Positions 5,820 to 5,995 of a stretch of 5,995 bases of DNA are shown here, piece by piece (the first letter of the stretch is position 1; each line of letters opens with the position of its first letter). The position numbers and the translations under genes were made by a program. The notes beneath the pieces are model-generated. The model searched no databases and was not told the DNA's origin. It worked only from the letters and a program-made list of their open reading frames with translations. The stretch spans positions 1 to 5,995 of the forward strand of contig JAKSDN010000288.1 of NCBI GenBank assembly GCA_022360075.1, read 5' to 3'. The DNA is from Kiloniellales bacterium (GTDB lineage Bacteria; Pseudomonadota; Alphaproteobacteria; Kiloniellales; JAKSDN01).

Positions 5820-5986
5820 CGGTCACGGTGCTGCGGGGTGCGTCAGGCCGCTCGATCCCTGGGGCCAATAAAGTCCTCTAGGGAGCTGGCTCTGCCGGAG
5901 TCGTGGCTTCGGTACACGGCGCCCACCTGCTTTTGCAGGCCACAGAGGATGAGCGTCGGCCAACGGCCTTCGCGGCACCGCCGACC
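5820..5986 (+). ncRNA. ssrS: 6S RNA
   Basis: 6S RNA binds the housekeeping RNA polymerase holoenzyme by mimicking an open promoter and lowers transcription in slow growth. Seen here: a long closing stem (5821-5824 with 5983-5986, then 5826-5834 with 5972-5980, one G-U pair); an inner stem (5849-5858 with 5947-5955, one bulge); a central region that starts with the typical CCCTGGGGCC; an apical stem-loop CCGGAG/CTTCGG (5895-5900 with 5907-5912); and the hallmark ACACGGCGCCCACCTGC stretch followed by a 5-bp hairpin with a TTTT loop (5926-5939). The 3' part CAACGGCC..CGCGGCACCG is also typical of alphaproteobacterial 6S. The place right after zapA fits, as in many proteobacteria. Ends are estimated from pairing to within several bases. 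Confidence 0.9.
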
Positions 5987-5995
5987 TTGCGCCAA

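Noticed and set aside
1..5995. Phage, transposon, CRISPR, toxin-antitoxin or biosynthetic cluster
   Set aside because: No array repeats, transposase or integrase motifs, tRNA attachment sites or abrupt change in composition were seen. Apart from the 140-aa gene all identified genes are housekeeping or common families.

Overview
The window is ordinary chromosomal DNA from a GC-rich alphaproteobacterium. It looks most like the Rhodospirillales, but the order is an inference from gene content and protein style; no 16S or similar marker is present. The clues are a zapA gene preceded by a small DUF4164/ZauP-type coiled-coil gene, a 6S RNA gene directly after zapA, and a divergent transketolase gene heading a run of central-carbon genes. 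Together these form a known alphaproteobacterial neighbourhood.

Minus strand, right to left from about 5.0 kb to the left edge: tkt (transketolase, 671 aa), then fba (class I, Schiff-base fructose-bisphosphate aldolase, 333 aa), then gap (GAPDH, 336 aa). All three have recognisable Shine-Dalgarno (SD) sequences and are separated by short gaps of 60 and 72 bp, each holding a GC-rich hairpin. A strong rho-independent terminator follows gap. About 20 bases after its hairpin starts a 140-aa protein of unknown function. Its stop overlaps the start of a GNAT-type acetyltransferase (ATGA), which runs off the left edge. No pgk is present, although many alphaproteobacteria place pgk between gap and fba.

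The divergent region (4999-5265) contains candidate promoters for both directions. It also has a perfect 14-bp palindrome just upstream of the tkt ribosome-binding site, and an inverted repeat plus a hairpin around the promoter and 5' end of the rightward transcript.

Plus strand, right side: a 74-aa coiled-coil protein (ZauP-like) and zapA (105 aa, GTG start one base after the upstream stop) form a tightly coupled cell-division pair. The 6S RNA follows immediately. Its likely promoter -10 element overlaps the zapA stop codon, and the window ends just after its closing stem.

In function, the left arm supplies the enzymes linking glycolysis/gluconeogenesis to the pentose-phosphate (or Calvin-type) carbon rearrangements. 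The right arm supplies Z-ring organisers and the growth-phase RNA polymerase regulator 6S RNA. I found no mobile element, CRISPR array, tRNA or rRNA, and no convincing new multi-gene system. The points most worth a second look are the unknown 140-aa gene behind the gap terminator, the tkt leader palindrome, and the 6S RNA with its overlapping promoter.
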